Made by a program: the position numbers and the translations under genes. Source: Cupriavidus lacunae (lineage in GTDB: Bacteria > Pseudomonadota > Gammaproteobacteria > Burkholderiales > Burkholderiaceae). Taken from it: 64,000 bases of DNA. Under the pieces are notes generated by a model that was not told the DNA's origin, did not search any database, and worked only from the letters and a program-made list of their open reading frames with translations. Below, piece after piece: positions 43,271 through 50,873 of this stretch. Location: contig NZ_QKWJ01000018.1 of assembly GCF_003353055.1 (NCBI RefSeq), positions 1 through 64,000 on the forward strand, read 5' to 3'. Numbering within the stretch: position 1 is the first letter of the stretch; every line of letters starts with the position of its first letter.

Positions 43271-44986
43271 TCAGGCGGTGACAGTGGTTCGTTCGCGCGC
43301 CGGCTCTTCGTTGTCCTTGTTCACCGGGGGGCCGGCAAACGCAGTCTTGAAGGAACCGATCGACAGCATGTCGATCTCCAGCAGGAACGGGCCCGACTCG
43401 GCCGTGGCCGCTTCCAGCGCGGCGCCGACCTCGGCCAGGTTGCTCACGCGGGCGTGACGCAGCGACAGCGACTTGGCCAGCGTGGCGTAGTCCGGCGTAT
43501 GCAGGTCCACATAGTGGCGGCGGCCGCCGTACTGCGCGTCCTGGATATTCTTGATCACGCCATAGCCCTTGTCGTTCATCAGCACGATCACCATGTCGGC
43601 GCGTTCCTGCACCGCGGTGGCCAGCTCGCCCAGGTTCAGGATGAAGCCGCCGTCGCCGGCCAGCGTGAAGGTCTTCTTGCCCGAAGCCGTCGCCGCGGCG
43701 CCGATCGCAGCGCCGATACCCATCGCCAGGCCCTGGCCGATGCCGCCGCCCAGCGCGTGCACGCCGGCGCGTGAATCGAAGATGCGCAGATGGCGGTTGC
43801 CCCAGGTGCTGTTCGACACGGTCACGTCGCGCACCCAGTTGAAGCTGCGGCCGACTGCATTTTGCAGCGCCTGCACCAGCGCCGAGTACGGGCCAAGGCC
43901 GTCGACCAGGCCATTGACGGCGGTGTCGTGCGCGCGGCGCAGGTCGGCGGCGAAGGCCGGATCGATCTGCATGCGCTTTTCGAGCCGGTCCGCCAGCGCG
44001 TCCAGCGCCAGCGCGGCGTCGCCGCTGACAAAGTAGTCGCTCAGGTAGCAGCGGCCTTCGGCGGCCGGGTCGGCGTCGATGCGCAGCAGCGGACGCGGCA
44101 GCTTCAGTTCGTACTTCAGGGTCTCATTGCCGCGCAGGCGCGAGCCCACCACCAGCATTGCATCGCAGGTCTGGTAGAAGCTCTCGACCGGCTTGTGCAG
44201 GTTGAAGGCGCCCAGCGAACGCGGATCATCCTCCGGCACGATGCCACGGCCTTGCGTGCTGGTGACCACGCCGAAGCCCAGGTCCAGCAGGCGCTGCACC
44301 TGCTTGCTGGCGTGGCGCGCACCGCCGCCCAGCCACAGCAGCGGGCGCTTCGCCTTGACCAGGCGCTCGGCCAGCGCGTCCAGCGCGTGCACGGACGGCA
44401 CGTGCTGCGGCACCGGCAGCGGCTGCAGGTCGGCCGGCATGTCGATCAGCGCGGCCTGGATGTCGATGGGGATCTCCACGCTGACCGGCCCGGTCGGCGC
44501 CGTCAGCGCGGTCTGCACCGCCAGCTTGATAGTGCTGATGGCGGTGTCGGCGCTGCGGATACGGAAGGCGGCCTTGGACACGGCCTTCAGCATGGTGAGC
44601 TGGTCCGGGGCTTCGTGGATGTAGGCGAGGCTCTGGTCCAGGTACGGCGTCTCGATCTGGCCGGTGATGTGCAGCATCGGCGTACCGGCGGTCAGCGCTT
44701 CCACCATCGCGCCGGCGGCATTGCCCGCGGCGGTGCCGGTGCTGGTCAGGCACACGCCCAGGCCGCCCGTGGTGCGGGCATAGGCATCGGCCATATTGGT
44801 GCCGCCCGCTTCGCCGCGTGCCGGCACGAAGCGGATCTTGCCGCGCTCGCCCATGGCGTCGAGGATCGGCATGTTGTGGATCGAGATCACGCCGAAGGCG
44901 GCCTTGACGCCGCACTGCTCGAGAAACGCCGTGATGGCGCAGCCCACGGTGACCTGCTGTTGTTCGTACTGGTGTTGATTAGGCAT
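43271..44986 (-). CDS. thiamine-diphosphate-dependent enzyme (acetolactate synthase/2-oxo acid decarboxylase family)
   Basis: A 571-aa ThDP enzyme of the acetolactate synthase/benzoylformate decarboxylase type. The activating Glu is Glu59 in PARGEAGGTNMADAYART. The central FAD/ADP-like domain has LLWLGGGARHASKQV, and the ThDP/Mg loop is LAGDGGFILNLGEL with NDKGYG 25-30 residues later. GGTAAGNAAG-like segments after LTSTGTAAGNAAGAMVE match the N-terminal domain. It could decarboxylate or carboligate a 2-oxo acid formed after ring cleavage, supplying the aldehyde for the adjacent dehydrogenase; the reaction is not fixed by sequence. Start ATG 44986 overlaps the SDR stop by 8 bp. Confidence 0.9.
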   Translation of the reverse strand: MPNQHQYEQQQVTVGCAITAFLEQCGVKAAFGVISIHNMPILDAMGERGKIRFVPARGEAGGTNMADAYARTTGGLGVCLTSTGTAAGNAAGAMVEALTAGTPMLHITGQIETPYLDQSLAYIHEAPDQLTMLKAVSKAAFRIRSADTAISTIKLAVQTALTAPTGPVSVEIPIDIQAALIDMPADLQPLPVPQHVPSVHALDALAERLVKAKRPLLWLGGGARHASKQVQRLLDLGFGVVTSTQGRGIVPEDDPRSLGAFNLHKPVESFYQTCDAMLVVGSRLRGNETLKYELKLPRPLLRIDADPAAEGRCYLSDYFVSGDAALALDALADRLEKRMQIDPAFAADLRRAHDTAVNGLVDGLGPYSALVQALQNAVGRSFNWVRDVTVSNSTWGNRHLRIFDSRAGVHALGGGIGQGLAMGIGAAIGAAATASGKKTFTLAGDGGFILNLGELATAVQERADMVIVLMNDKGYGVIKNIQDAQYGGRRHYVDLHTPDYATLAKSLSLRHARVSNLAEVGAALEAATAESGPFLLEIDMLSIGSFKTAFAGPPVNKDNEEPARERTTVTA

Positions 44987-45776
44987 GACGGGAGTGTCCT
45001 CCGGAGATATCGATATGGCTGCCTGTGGTGTACGAAGACAACGGCGAGGCAAGGAACAGGATGGCGCGGGCTGCCTCGACGGGCAGGCCCAGGCGGCCAA
45101 GGGGGATATGTTTCTGCTGGGCCAGGCGCGCGGTCCATGCGGCCCAGTCCAGGTGGCGGTCTTCTTCGGGGCGCGCCTCGAAGCGGCGGCGCCACTGGCC
45201 CGATTCGACCAGCCCGATCAGGATGCCGTTGACGCGGACACCCTTGGGCGCGAACTCGGTGGCCATGGAGCGCACCAGGTTGAGCACGCCGGCGCGCGCG
45301 GCCGAGGTGGCCACCATATGCGGCTCCGGCTGCTGCGCCAGCAGCGAGTTGACGCAGACCACGGCGCCCTGGCCCGAGCGCTCCAGCTGCGGCAGGAATG
45401 CGCGCGTCGGGTGGATCACGGAAAAGAACTTGAGCTGCAGCTCTTCCATCCAGGCGGCGTCTTCGGTGTTGGCGAAGGTGGAGACGCGCCCCTGGCCGGC
45501 GTTGTTGACCAGCATGTCGGCGTTGCCCAGCGTGGCCTGCACGCTGGCGGCAAAGGCGGCGACCTGTTCCGGCTTGAGCACGTCGCAGGTGGCGGCATGC
45601 AGCCGGCACCCGGGGAACGTCTCGCGCAGCTGCGCTTCGGCGCTGCGCAGCCGGGTCTCGTCGCGGCCGCACATGGCGACGGCGGCACCCGCTTCGAGCA
45701 ACAGCTCGACGGTCGCCAGCCCGATGCCGGAGGACCCGCCGGTGACGACGGCAACCTTGCCGTCGAGTTCAATCAT
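44979..45776 (-). CDS. SDR-family protein lacking the catalytic Tyr and Lys
   Basis: A 265-aa short-chain dehydrogenase fold protein. The cofactor loop VTGGSSGIGLATVE and NNAG (residues 91-94) are normal, and Ser144 (VNSLLAQ) is at the catalytic Ser position. The YxxxK motif is replaced: Thr157 stands where Tyr should be and Arg161 where Lys should be (HMVATSAARAGVL). The DNA reads clearly as ACC and CGC there, so this is not a sequencing shift. It may bind NAD(P) without classical dehydrogenase chemistry, or use other residues. The chosen start 45776 (MIELDGK) has GAGGA eight bases upstream; 45782 is possible. It lies 11 bp after the IclR gene in the aromatic operon. Confidence 0.88.
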   Translation of the reverse strand: MIELDGKVAVVTGGSSGIGLATVELLLEAGAAVAMCGRDETRLRSAEAQLRETFPGCRLHAATCDVLKPEQVAAFAASVQATLGNADMLVNNAGQGRVSTFANTEDAAWMEELQLKFFSVIHPTRAFLPQLERSGQGAVVCVNSLLAQQPEPHMVATSAARAGVLNLVRSMATEFAPKGVRVNGILIGLVESGQWRRRFEARPEEDRHLDWAAWTARLAQQKHIPLGRLGLPVEAARAILFLASPLSSYTTGSHIDISGGHSRHA

Positions 45777-45787
45777 GGACATTGTCC

Positions 45788-46681
45788 TCACTCCCGATAC
45801 AGATTCACCACCCTGGCGCCGCTGCGTTGCAGCGACGGGCGGTAGTCGAGCAGGCGCGACAACTCGCCCGCGGTATCCCTGACCCTCTCCACCATCGCGT
45901 CCAGTTGCGCCGGATCTATATGCGCGGCCGGGATGGTGGCGCCCAGCGCCGCCACCACCTTGCCGGTACGGTCGCGCACCGGCGCGGCAATGGTCGAAAT
46001 GCTGGCCTCGAAGAAGCCTTCCTGCAGCACGTAGCCGCGCTCGCGGTCGCGCTGGACGATCTCGTGCAGCGCTTCGACCGTGCGCGGCGTGCTCTCGGAG
46101 AACACCTCCAGATGCGCCTCCGGATACAGGCTGCGCAGTTCGTCCAGCGACAGGTCTTCCAGCAGCACGCGCCCCAGCACCGTGGCATGGGCCGGCAGGC
46201 GCGTGCCCACATTGACCGAGCTCGCAAACGGCCGCGGCGACACCGCCTTGGCCACATAGACGATCGAACGCCCGTCGCGCACCACCAGGTTGCTGGGGTA
46301 GCCGATCTCGTCGCGCAGCCGCTCCAGCAGCGGGCGGCCCAGCTCGGTCAGCTCCAGCGATGCCAGGTACTCAAACCCCAGGCGCAGCACGGCCATGCCC
46401 AGCCGGAAATCCCGGCCGCCATCGGCACGCTCGACAAAGCCCAGCATTTCCAGCGTGGCCAGCAGGCGGAACACGGTCGAGCGCGGCACCTTCAGGCGGC
46501 GCGCCAGTTCCGCGGCCGACATGGTGCGGTCCTTGCTGCTGAACTCGCTCAGCAGGCGCAGGCCGCGCTCCAGGCCCGGGACGATGTACTTGTCCGGGGT
46601 CTCGTTGGCGGCGGGCGTGGCCGGGATGGGGTTGGTGCTCATGGCTTCGGTGGAGGTGCGCTGACGGACGTTCGCAGGCAT
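45788..46681 (-). CDS. IclR-family transcriptional regulator (paralogue of 24016 gene)
   Basis: A 297-aa IclR regulator embedded in the aromatic operon. The HTH is DKYIVPGLERGLRLL, then AELARRLKVPRSTVFRLLATL, and the effector domain has NVGTRLPAHATVLGRVLL and EGFFEASISTIAAPVRDR. It is nearly identical to the regulator at 24016 after the variable N-terminus, indicating a fairly recent duplication. The start at 46681 (MPANVRQ) overlaps the cupin stop as TGATG, a translational coupling; ATG 46642 (MSTNPIP) is an alternative. Because it is inside the operon it is probably autoregulated, and the triple half-site before the operon (49513) is a candidate target. The ligand is unknown. Confidence 0.93.
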   Translation of the reverse strand: MPANVRQRTSTEAMSTNPIPATPAANETPDKYIVPGLERGLRLLSEFSSKDRTMSAAELARRLKVPRSTVFRLLATLEMLGFVERADGGRDFRLGMAVLRLGFEYLASLELTELGRPLLERLRDEIGYPSNLVVRDGRSIVYVAKAVSPRPFASSVNVGTRLPAHATVLGRVLLEDLSLDELRSLYPEAHLEVFSESTPRTVEALHEIVQRDRERGYVLQEGFFEASISTIAAPVRDRTGKVVAALGATIPAAHIDPAQLDAMVERVRDTAGELSRLLDYRPSLQRSGARVVNLYRE

Positions 46682-47217
46682 CAGCGCTTGATCTTCGTCA
46701 GCGGATGCTCGGGCGGGTAGGTCGGCGTGATCGGCTTCTTGGCGCCCAGCATCACGCACATCAGCGCGTCTTCCTCGCCAATGTTGATTTCCTCGCGGTA
46801 GACGCCCGGCGGCACCGAGACCAGGTCGCGGTAGGTCAGGATGGTCTCGAAGCGCTCGCCGTCCTTTTCCAGGATCAGCTTGACCTTGCCGCGCAGGATG
46901 AAGAACACTTCTTCCACGTCGGTGTGGATATGCGACGGGCCTTCATGGCCGGCCGGGATGATCATCGTGGAGAACGTGAAGTTCTCGGACGGCACGGTAT
47001 TGGTGTCGGCGGCCACGCCGGTGCCGCCGGTGCCCAGGTAACGCATCTGCGCGCGGCGGTACTTAGGGTCGTAGTCGGCCTGGAACTTCAGCGCGTCCCA
47101 GTCGTACTTGCGCGTGGAGAAGCGCGCGACGCGGCTTTCCATCCACTGGTCGAACGAGGCGTCCTCCGGCTGGTCCCAGGAACGCTTGATGTTTTGTTGT
47201 TGAGAAAGATCGCTCAT
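46681..47217 (-). CDS. cupin-domain protein
   Basis: A 178-aa single-domain cupin. The metal motif is GPSHIHTDVEEVFFILRGKV (two His and Glu of cupin motif 1), and motif 2 is VSVPPGVYREEINIGEEDAL, where the usual His is replaced by Tyr, so metal binding may be partial. Some cupins in aromatic pathways are ring-cleaving dioxygenases or isomerases, but this role is not established here. The gene lies 34 bp after the SDR at 47252 and its stop overlaps the IclR start. Start ATG 47217 (MSDLSQQ) has AAGGAA seven bases upstream. Confidence 0.82.
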   Translation of the reverse strand: MSDLSQQQNIKRSWDQPEDASFDQWMESRVARFSTRKYDWDALKFQADYDPKYRRAQMRYLGTGGTGVAADTNTVPSENFTFSTMIIPAGHEGPSHIHTDVEEVFFILRGKVKLILEKDGERFETILTYRDLVSVPPGVYREEINIGEEDALMCVMLGAKKPITPTYPPEHPLTKIKR

Positions 47218-47251
47218 TTGGATTCCTTCTGATTTCAGTGGATCGGTTGGA

Positions 47252-48025
47252 TCAGTGCATGACAAAGCCGCCGTTGACCGCCAGCGTCTGGCCGGTCACG
47301 AATCGGGCGAGGTCGGACAGTGCAAACAGCACCGCGCCGCAAACGTCGTCGGGCAGTTGCTCGCGCGAGATCGCGCGCTGCTCGCGGTACAGGTCGTGCC
47401 GGTGCTGCGGCACGTATTCGGTGGCTTCCACCAGCGTCAGGCCCGGGGCCACGGCGTTCACCGTGATCTGGTCGCGGCCCAGCTCGCGCGCCAGCGAACG
47501 GGTCATGCCGATGATGGCGCTCTTGCTCGCCACGTAGGCCAGCAGGTTGGGCGCGCCCCACAGCGGCGTGTCCGAAGCCAGGTTGACGATGGCGCCGCGG
47601 CCGCTGGCGCGCAGCGCCGGCAGGCAGGCGGTGGTCATCAGCCAGGTGCCGCGCACGTTGACGTTCATCACGCGGTCCCAGGTGGCAATGTCGATCGCGG
47701 CAGCCTCGCGGCCGCCGGAGTCGGTCACGGCGGCGTTGTTGACCAGGCCGTCGAGCCCGCCCAGCGCCTTGACCGCGGCCTCGGCGCAAGCCTGCACCGA
47801 GGCCGGATCCGACAGGTCCAGCGGGACCGGCACCACCTTCAGGCCGCGGGCGCGCAGGGCGTCGGCTTCCTGCTGCAGGCGCTCGGCCAGGATGTCGGCT
47901 ATCGCCACGGCGGCGCCGGCTTCGGCCAGCGACTTGACGAAGGCCAGGCCCAGGCCGCGCGCGGCGCCGGTGACCAGCACCTTGCGGCCGGCCAGCAGCG
48001 TGTTGTTGGTAATGGCCTCAGGCAT
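47252..48025 (-). CDS. SDR-family oxidoreductase
   Basis: A 257-aa classical short-chain dehydrogenase with all expected residues: VTGAARGLGLAFVKSL cofactor loop, NNAAVTDSGG, Ser of NLASDTPLWG, and the YxxxK motif as AYVASKSAIIGMTRS. In a Rieske-oxygenase operon it is the best candidate for a cis-dihydrodiol dehydrogenase giving the catechol, or for an alcohol dehydrogenase of a side chain. Its ATG (48025) overlaps the Rieske oxygenase stop by 8 bp, so oxygenase and dehydrogenase are translationally coupled. It differs from the second SDR of the operon at 44979, which lacks the catalytic Tyr and Lys. Confidence 0.93.
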   Translation of the reverse strand: MPEAITNNTLLAGRKVLVTGAARGLGLAFVKSLAEAGAAVAIADILAERLQQEADALRARGLKVVPVPLDLSDPASVQACAEAAVKALGGLDGLVNNAAVTDSGGREAAAIDIATWDRVMNVNVRGTWLMTTACLPALRASGRGAIVNLASDTPLWGAPNLLAYVASKSAIIGMTRSLARELGRDQITVNAVAPGLTLVEATEYVPQHRHDLYREQRAISREQLPDDVCGAVLFALSDLARFVTGQTLAVNGGFVMH

Positions 48026-49079
48026 GGCTGGCGGCTCCGGCGGGTTGCAGCATGGCGACTGGCTCGTCGGCCACTTCCTGCTCGGCGCGGCGCTTGAGCA
48101 GGCGGCGCACGCGGGTGATGCCGGCGTCGTGCTGGTAGAGCATCTCGTGATCGCGCGCGTTCGGGGCCATCATTTCCAGCACCACGCGGTCCTGCTCCAG
48201 CACGTCCCAGTGCAGCTGCTCCAGGCGGTTGCGGTACAGGAAGCGCCACACGTCGCGCTCCCAGCCCTGCACGTGGCGCGTGCGCCAGAAGAACACCATG
48301 CAGTGGTCTTCATCCACCGGCGTGGCCATGCCGACGATGCCGAACGGGCCGCCCGGGCCGACCTTGGCGCGATACGGGATCGCCAGGCGCAGCCACAGCG
48401 TGCCGGTCTCGCCGAATTCGACCCAGTCGAAGTTGACGCCGCGCTGGCCGGTCTTCTCGAACACCAGGCCGTGCTCGGTCTCGCGCACCTGCATCACGGC
48501 CGATTTTTCGCCGGCGGCCATCGAGTGCGACACCGCGTGCAGGTAGGCGCCATGCATCGGGTCCATCACGTTGTCGATGGCGTAGCGGTAGTTGCAGTCC
48601 CAGTGCGCCACGCACAGGAAGTGGCTGTGTTCTTCGCTGACCAGTTCTTCCGGCAGCCGCAGTTCGTCGGGGCTGCCCTCGCCTTGCGGGGCCTGGTCGC
48701 CGAACCACAGGAAGATGGCGCCGGCCTTCTCCTGCACCGGGTAGCTGCGCACGCAGGTGCGGCCTTCGAGCGGGCAGCTTTCCACTGCCGGCACGCTCTT
48801 GACCTGGCCGTCGCCGCCGACCTCAACGCCGTGGTACCAGCAGGCGACGCGGTCGCCCAGGTTCCAGCCCATCGACAGGCGCGCGCCGCGGTGCGGGCAG
48901 CGGTCTTCCAGGGCGTGGACCTGGCCGGCGCCGTCGCGCCACAGCACGATGTTCTGGCTCAGGCGGGTGATGCCGATCGGGGCATGGGACACCGCCCACG
49001 AGGCCGCGACCGGGTACCAGTAGTTGCGCAGGCCGGTGTTCAGGCGGGCTTCGGTGCGGGCTTGCTTGTTCGATTCCAT
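48018..49079 (-). CDS. Rieske non-heme iron oxygenase, large subunit
   Basis: A 353-aa ring-hydroxylating or demethylating oxygenase. The Rieske [2Fe-2S] cluster ligands are Cys61, His63, Cys80 and His83 (CPHRGARLSM and CWYHGVEV). The catalytic Fe(II) site is DNVMDPMHGAYLHAVSH with His176 and His181, with Asp169 or Asp173 bridging the centres. The short length and absence of a beta subunit place it in the single-type group of phthalate/vanillate/toluenesulfonate oxygenases that use a PDR-type reductase, provided by the gene at 38951. Start ATG 49079 (MESNKQ) is supported by family length. It is the second gene of the leftward operon. The substrate is unknown. Confidence 0.93.
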   Translation of the reverse strand: MESNKQARTEARLNTGLRNYWYPVAASWAVSHAPIGITRLSQNIVLWRDGAGQVHALEDRCPHRGARLSMGWNLGDRVACWYHGVEVGGDGQVKSVPAVESCPLEGRTCVRSYPVQEKAGAIFLWFGDQAPQGEGSPDELRLPEELVSEEHSHFLCVAHWDCNYRYAIDNVMDPMHGAYLHAVSHSMAAGEKSAVMQVRETEHGLVFEKTGQRGVNFDWVEFGETGTLWLRLAIPYRAKVGPGGPFGIVGMATPVDEDHCMVFFWRTRHVQGWERDVWRFLYRNRLEQLHWDVLEQDRVVLEMMAPNARDHEMLYQHDAGITRVRRLLKRRAEQEVADEPVAMLQPAGAASHA

Positions 49080-49119
49080 GGTTTTCTCGCTTCGAGGCTG
49101 GACTTGGACTGGGGCGGGC

Positions 49120-49425
49120 TCAGGCACCCAGCCGGCGCATTTCGGACAGGAAGCGCTCTTCGGTCCAGGGCTGGCCGTCCGCGCCCAGGAAGCCGGCGTC
49201 GTTGAAGGCGCGCACGATGTCCTGCGGGTTCTGCGCGCCGCCTTCGAACGCGGCTTCGACGGCATCGCCGAGCGCGTTCTCATAGGCGGTCGCTGCGGCG
49301 GCGCGGGTCTGCCAGACGATGTTGGCGACCTTGCCGGGTTGCTCGATATGGCCCTTGCCCGCGACGTTGTTCGGCGCCGGACGCTCCCAGGGCACCAGGT
49401 TCGGGTTGTACGAGAGGCTTTCCAT
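49120..49425 (-). CDS. small Rieske-operon protein, recombinase-like HTH type
   Basis: A 101-aa protein that opens the aromatic operon. The C-terminal half (AYENALGDAVEAAFEGG, then AQNPQDIVRAFNDAGFLGAD, WTEERFLSEMRRLGA) looks like the recombinase-type helix-turn-helix seen in small proteins that sit beside Rieske oxygenases; I recall this association but cannot verify it. No enzyme motif is visible. Start ATG 49425 has GGAG nine bases upstream; 49440 is less well supported. It lies 40 bp before the Rieske gene and could be a small regulator or a folding partner of the oxygenase. Confidence 0.65.
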   Translation of the reverse strand: MESLSYNPNLVPWERPAPNNVAGKGHIEQPGKVANIVWQTRAAAATAYENALGDAVEAAFEGGAQNPQDIVRAFNDAGFLGADGQPWTEERFLSEMRRLGA

Positions 49426-49512
49426 TGCGCTTTGCTCCATGTCTTGCAGCGGGGGGACCGTGTTCCGCGCGCCTTGCCGACCGCTCTTGCGATCGCCTGG
49501 CTACGTTTTACT

Positions 49513-49541
49513 AATGAAACACTGGTTTAGATATTGAACAC
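49513..49541. promoter_or_regulatory. triple half-site, candidate IclR-family operator, site 2
   Basis: AATGAAACAC at 49513 and TATTGAACAC at 49532 (19-bp period) with inverted GTTT at 49525 between them (AAAC-N4-GTTT). It overlaps the predicted -10 of the aromatic operon promoter, which would suit repression. Confidence 0.5.
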
Positions 49542-49559
49542 AGGTACGACTATAGACAA
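49531..49559 (-). promoter_or_regulatory. sigma-70-like promoter of the aromatic operon
   Basis: On the minus strand TTGTCT (49554-49559), 17-bp spacer, CAATAT (49531-49536), about 106 bp before the first gene's start. Both hexamers are imperfect matches to consensus. Confidence 0.45.
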
Positions 49560-49675
49560 CGCGGCCGTAAAAATTGACTGGGGTTAACCCGCGATCAGCA
49601 CTGCGATATCTGGAAGGGTGGCGCAAGGTGCGCGCCACTGCGTGGGAGGCGGCGGCAGGCGCCGCCGCTGCAGGT

Positions 49676-50560
49676 TCAGGTGCCGGCGGGCAGCACCGAG
49701 CGGATCAGCCGCGCGGTGGCGGCGGCCTGGTCGATATAGCAGGCATGGCCGGCATCGGGGATCAGCGAGAACGGCAGGCCGAAGCGTTCGGCCAGCGTGC
49801 CGCAGGCGGGCGGCGTGGTGACGACGTCGCGGCTGCCGCAGGCTATCTGCGTAGGCAAGGTGTCGGGGCGCCGCGCCAGGTAGGCGTGGATGTCGTCGCC
49901 GCACAGCATCGCCACCGCCTGCCGGTAGCCGTCCGGGTTCAGCCGCTGCATGTTCCAGCGCACCCATGCCTGGGCGCCGGGATCGGCCTCCTCGCTCAGC
50001 AGCCGGGCTGGCCCGCGCTGCGCCAGGCCATCCACGCCCAAGGACTCCAGCGCCTCCAGCCGCTGGCGCGCCACTGCCTGCGCCTGCGCTTCCTTGCCGG
50101 GACCGCCGTAGCCCTGCGCCACGCTCAGCAACAGCAGCCGCGCCGGCAACTGGCGGGCGTTGGCGACATAGGCCGCCGCCATCAGCGCGCCCAGCGAATG
50201 CCCGACGATCAGCGCCGGCTGCACGCCCAGCGCCTGCAGCAGTCCGTCCAGCCGCTGCGCATAGTCCGATGCCAGCGGCCGTGCCGGCGCCAGCGGCGAC
50301 GAGTCGCCATAGCCCGGCGCATCCCAGGCGATCACCCGCGCGTGCGCGGCCAGCAGGCTCGCGCAGGGCAGCCACGACGCCGCCCCGGAACTGATGCCGT
50401 GCAGCAGCACGACCACCGGGCCTGTGCCCCCGCCGCAGCGGTAGGCCACGCGCTCGCCGCCGGCGCCCACTTGCACCACGCGCTGGGCAAACCCGCTGTC
50501 GAGAGCTTCCAGCAGGTGCCGGGCCGGCTGCGCTGGTATGTGGGGCTGAGTTTGTTCCAT
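49676..50560 (-). CDS. alpha/beta hydrolase, meta-cleavage-product hydrolase-like
   Basis: A 294-aa alpha/beta hydrolase. The oxyanion loop is VVVLLHGISSGAASW, the nucleophile is Ser122 in VGHSLGALMAA, the acid is probably the Asp of CGSRDVVTTP, and His272 in DAGHACYID completes the triad. Such proteins in aromatic clusters often hydrolyse C-C bonds of extradiol cleavage products (MhpC/BphD-like), which would fit the ring-cleavage enzyme at 39941, though lactonases and esterases look alike. It lies upstream of the aromatic operon with its own promoter region. The leader shows no clear ribosome site: a triple half-site begins two bases before ATG 50560, so translation may be leaderless. Confidence 0.88.
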   Translation of the reverse strand: MEQTQPHIPAQPARHLLEALDSGFAQRVVQVGAGGERVAYRCGGGTGPVVVLLHGISSGAASWLPCASLLAAHARVIAWDAPGYGDSSPLAPARPLASDYAQRLDGLLQALGVQPALIVGHSLGALMAAAYVANARQLPARLLLLSVAQGYGGPGKEAQAQAVARQRLEALESLGVDGLAQRGPARLLSEEADPGAQAWVRWNMQRLNPDGYRQAVAMLCGDDIHAYLARRPDTLPTQIACGSRDVVTTPPACGTLAERFGLPFSLIPDAGHACYIDQAAATARLIRSVLPAGT

Positions 50561-50873
50561 ATATAAAACTTAGGTTTGATAATAAAACCTTTAAAGCATA
50601 GGCGTGTCGCGGTGCAGCTGGGATGAGGGTTAACGATAAAAGGTCGAAAACCTACGCGCAGAGCCGGCATTAGCCGTCGTGGCGCCACCTCACTAGGGAT
50701 AACCCTCCTCACATCTTGTGGAAACTCGCGGCTATATTTTGCCTGACGTTTCTTATGTTGTTTGATGTTTCATATATAAAACGCAAAAGAGACCGAAACA
50801 GCATTCGCGGCCGCCATCCGCAGTGGCAGCGGACGACAAGACGACAAAACGGAAAACGGAAGGAAACTGGTAG
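50561..50873. other. divergent promoter region, hydrolase and porin
   Basis: A 313-bp gap without a gene, AT-rich at both ends. It holds the triple half-site at 50562 and an exact repeat of CATATATAAAAC at 50558-50569 and 50771-50782, so both divergent genes share a sequence element. Confidence 0.6.
50562..50590. promoter_or_regulatory. triple half-site, candidate IclR-family operator, site 3
   Basis: TATAAAACTT at 50562 and AATAAAACCT at 50581 (19-bp period) with inverted GTTT at 50574 (AAAC-N4-GTTT). The geometry is the same as site 2 at 49513. It begins two bases upstream of the hydrolase ATG. Confidence 0.45.
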
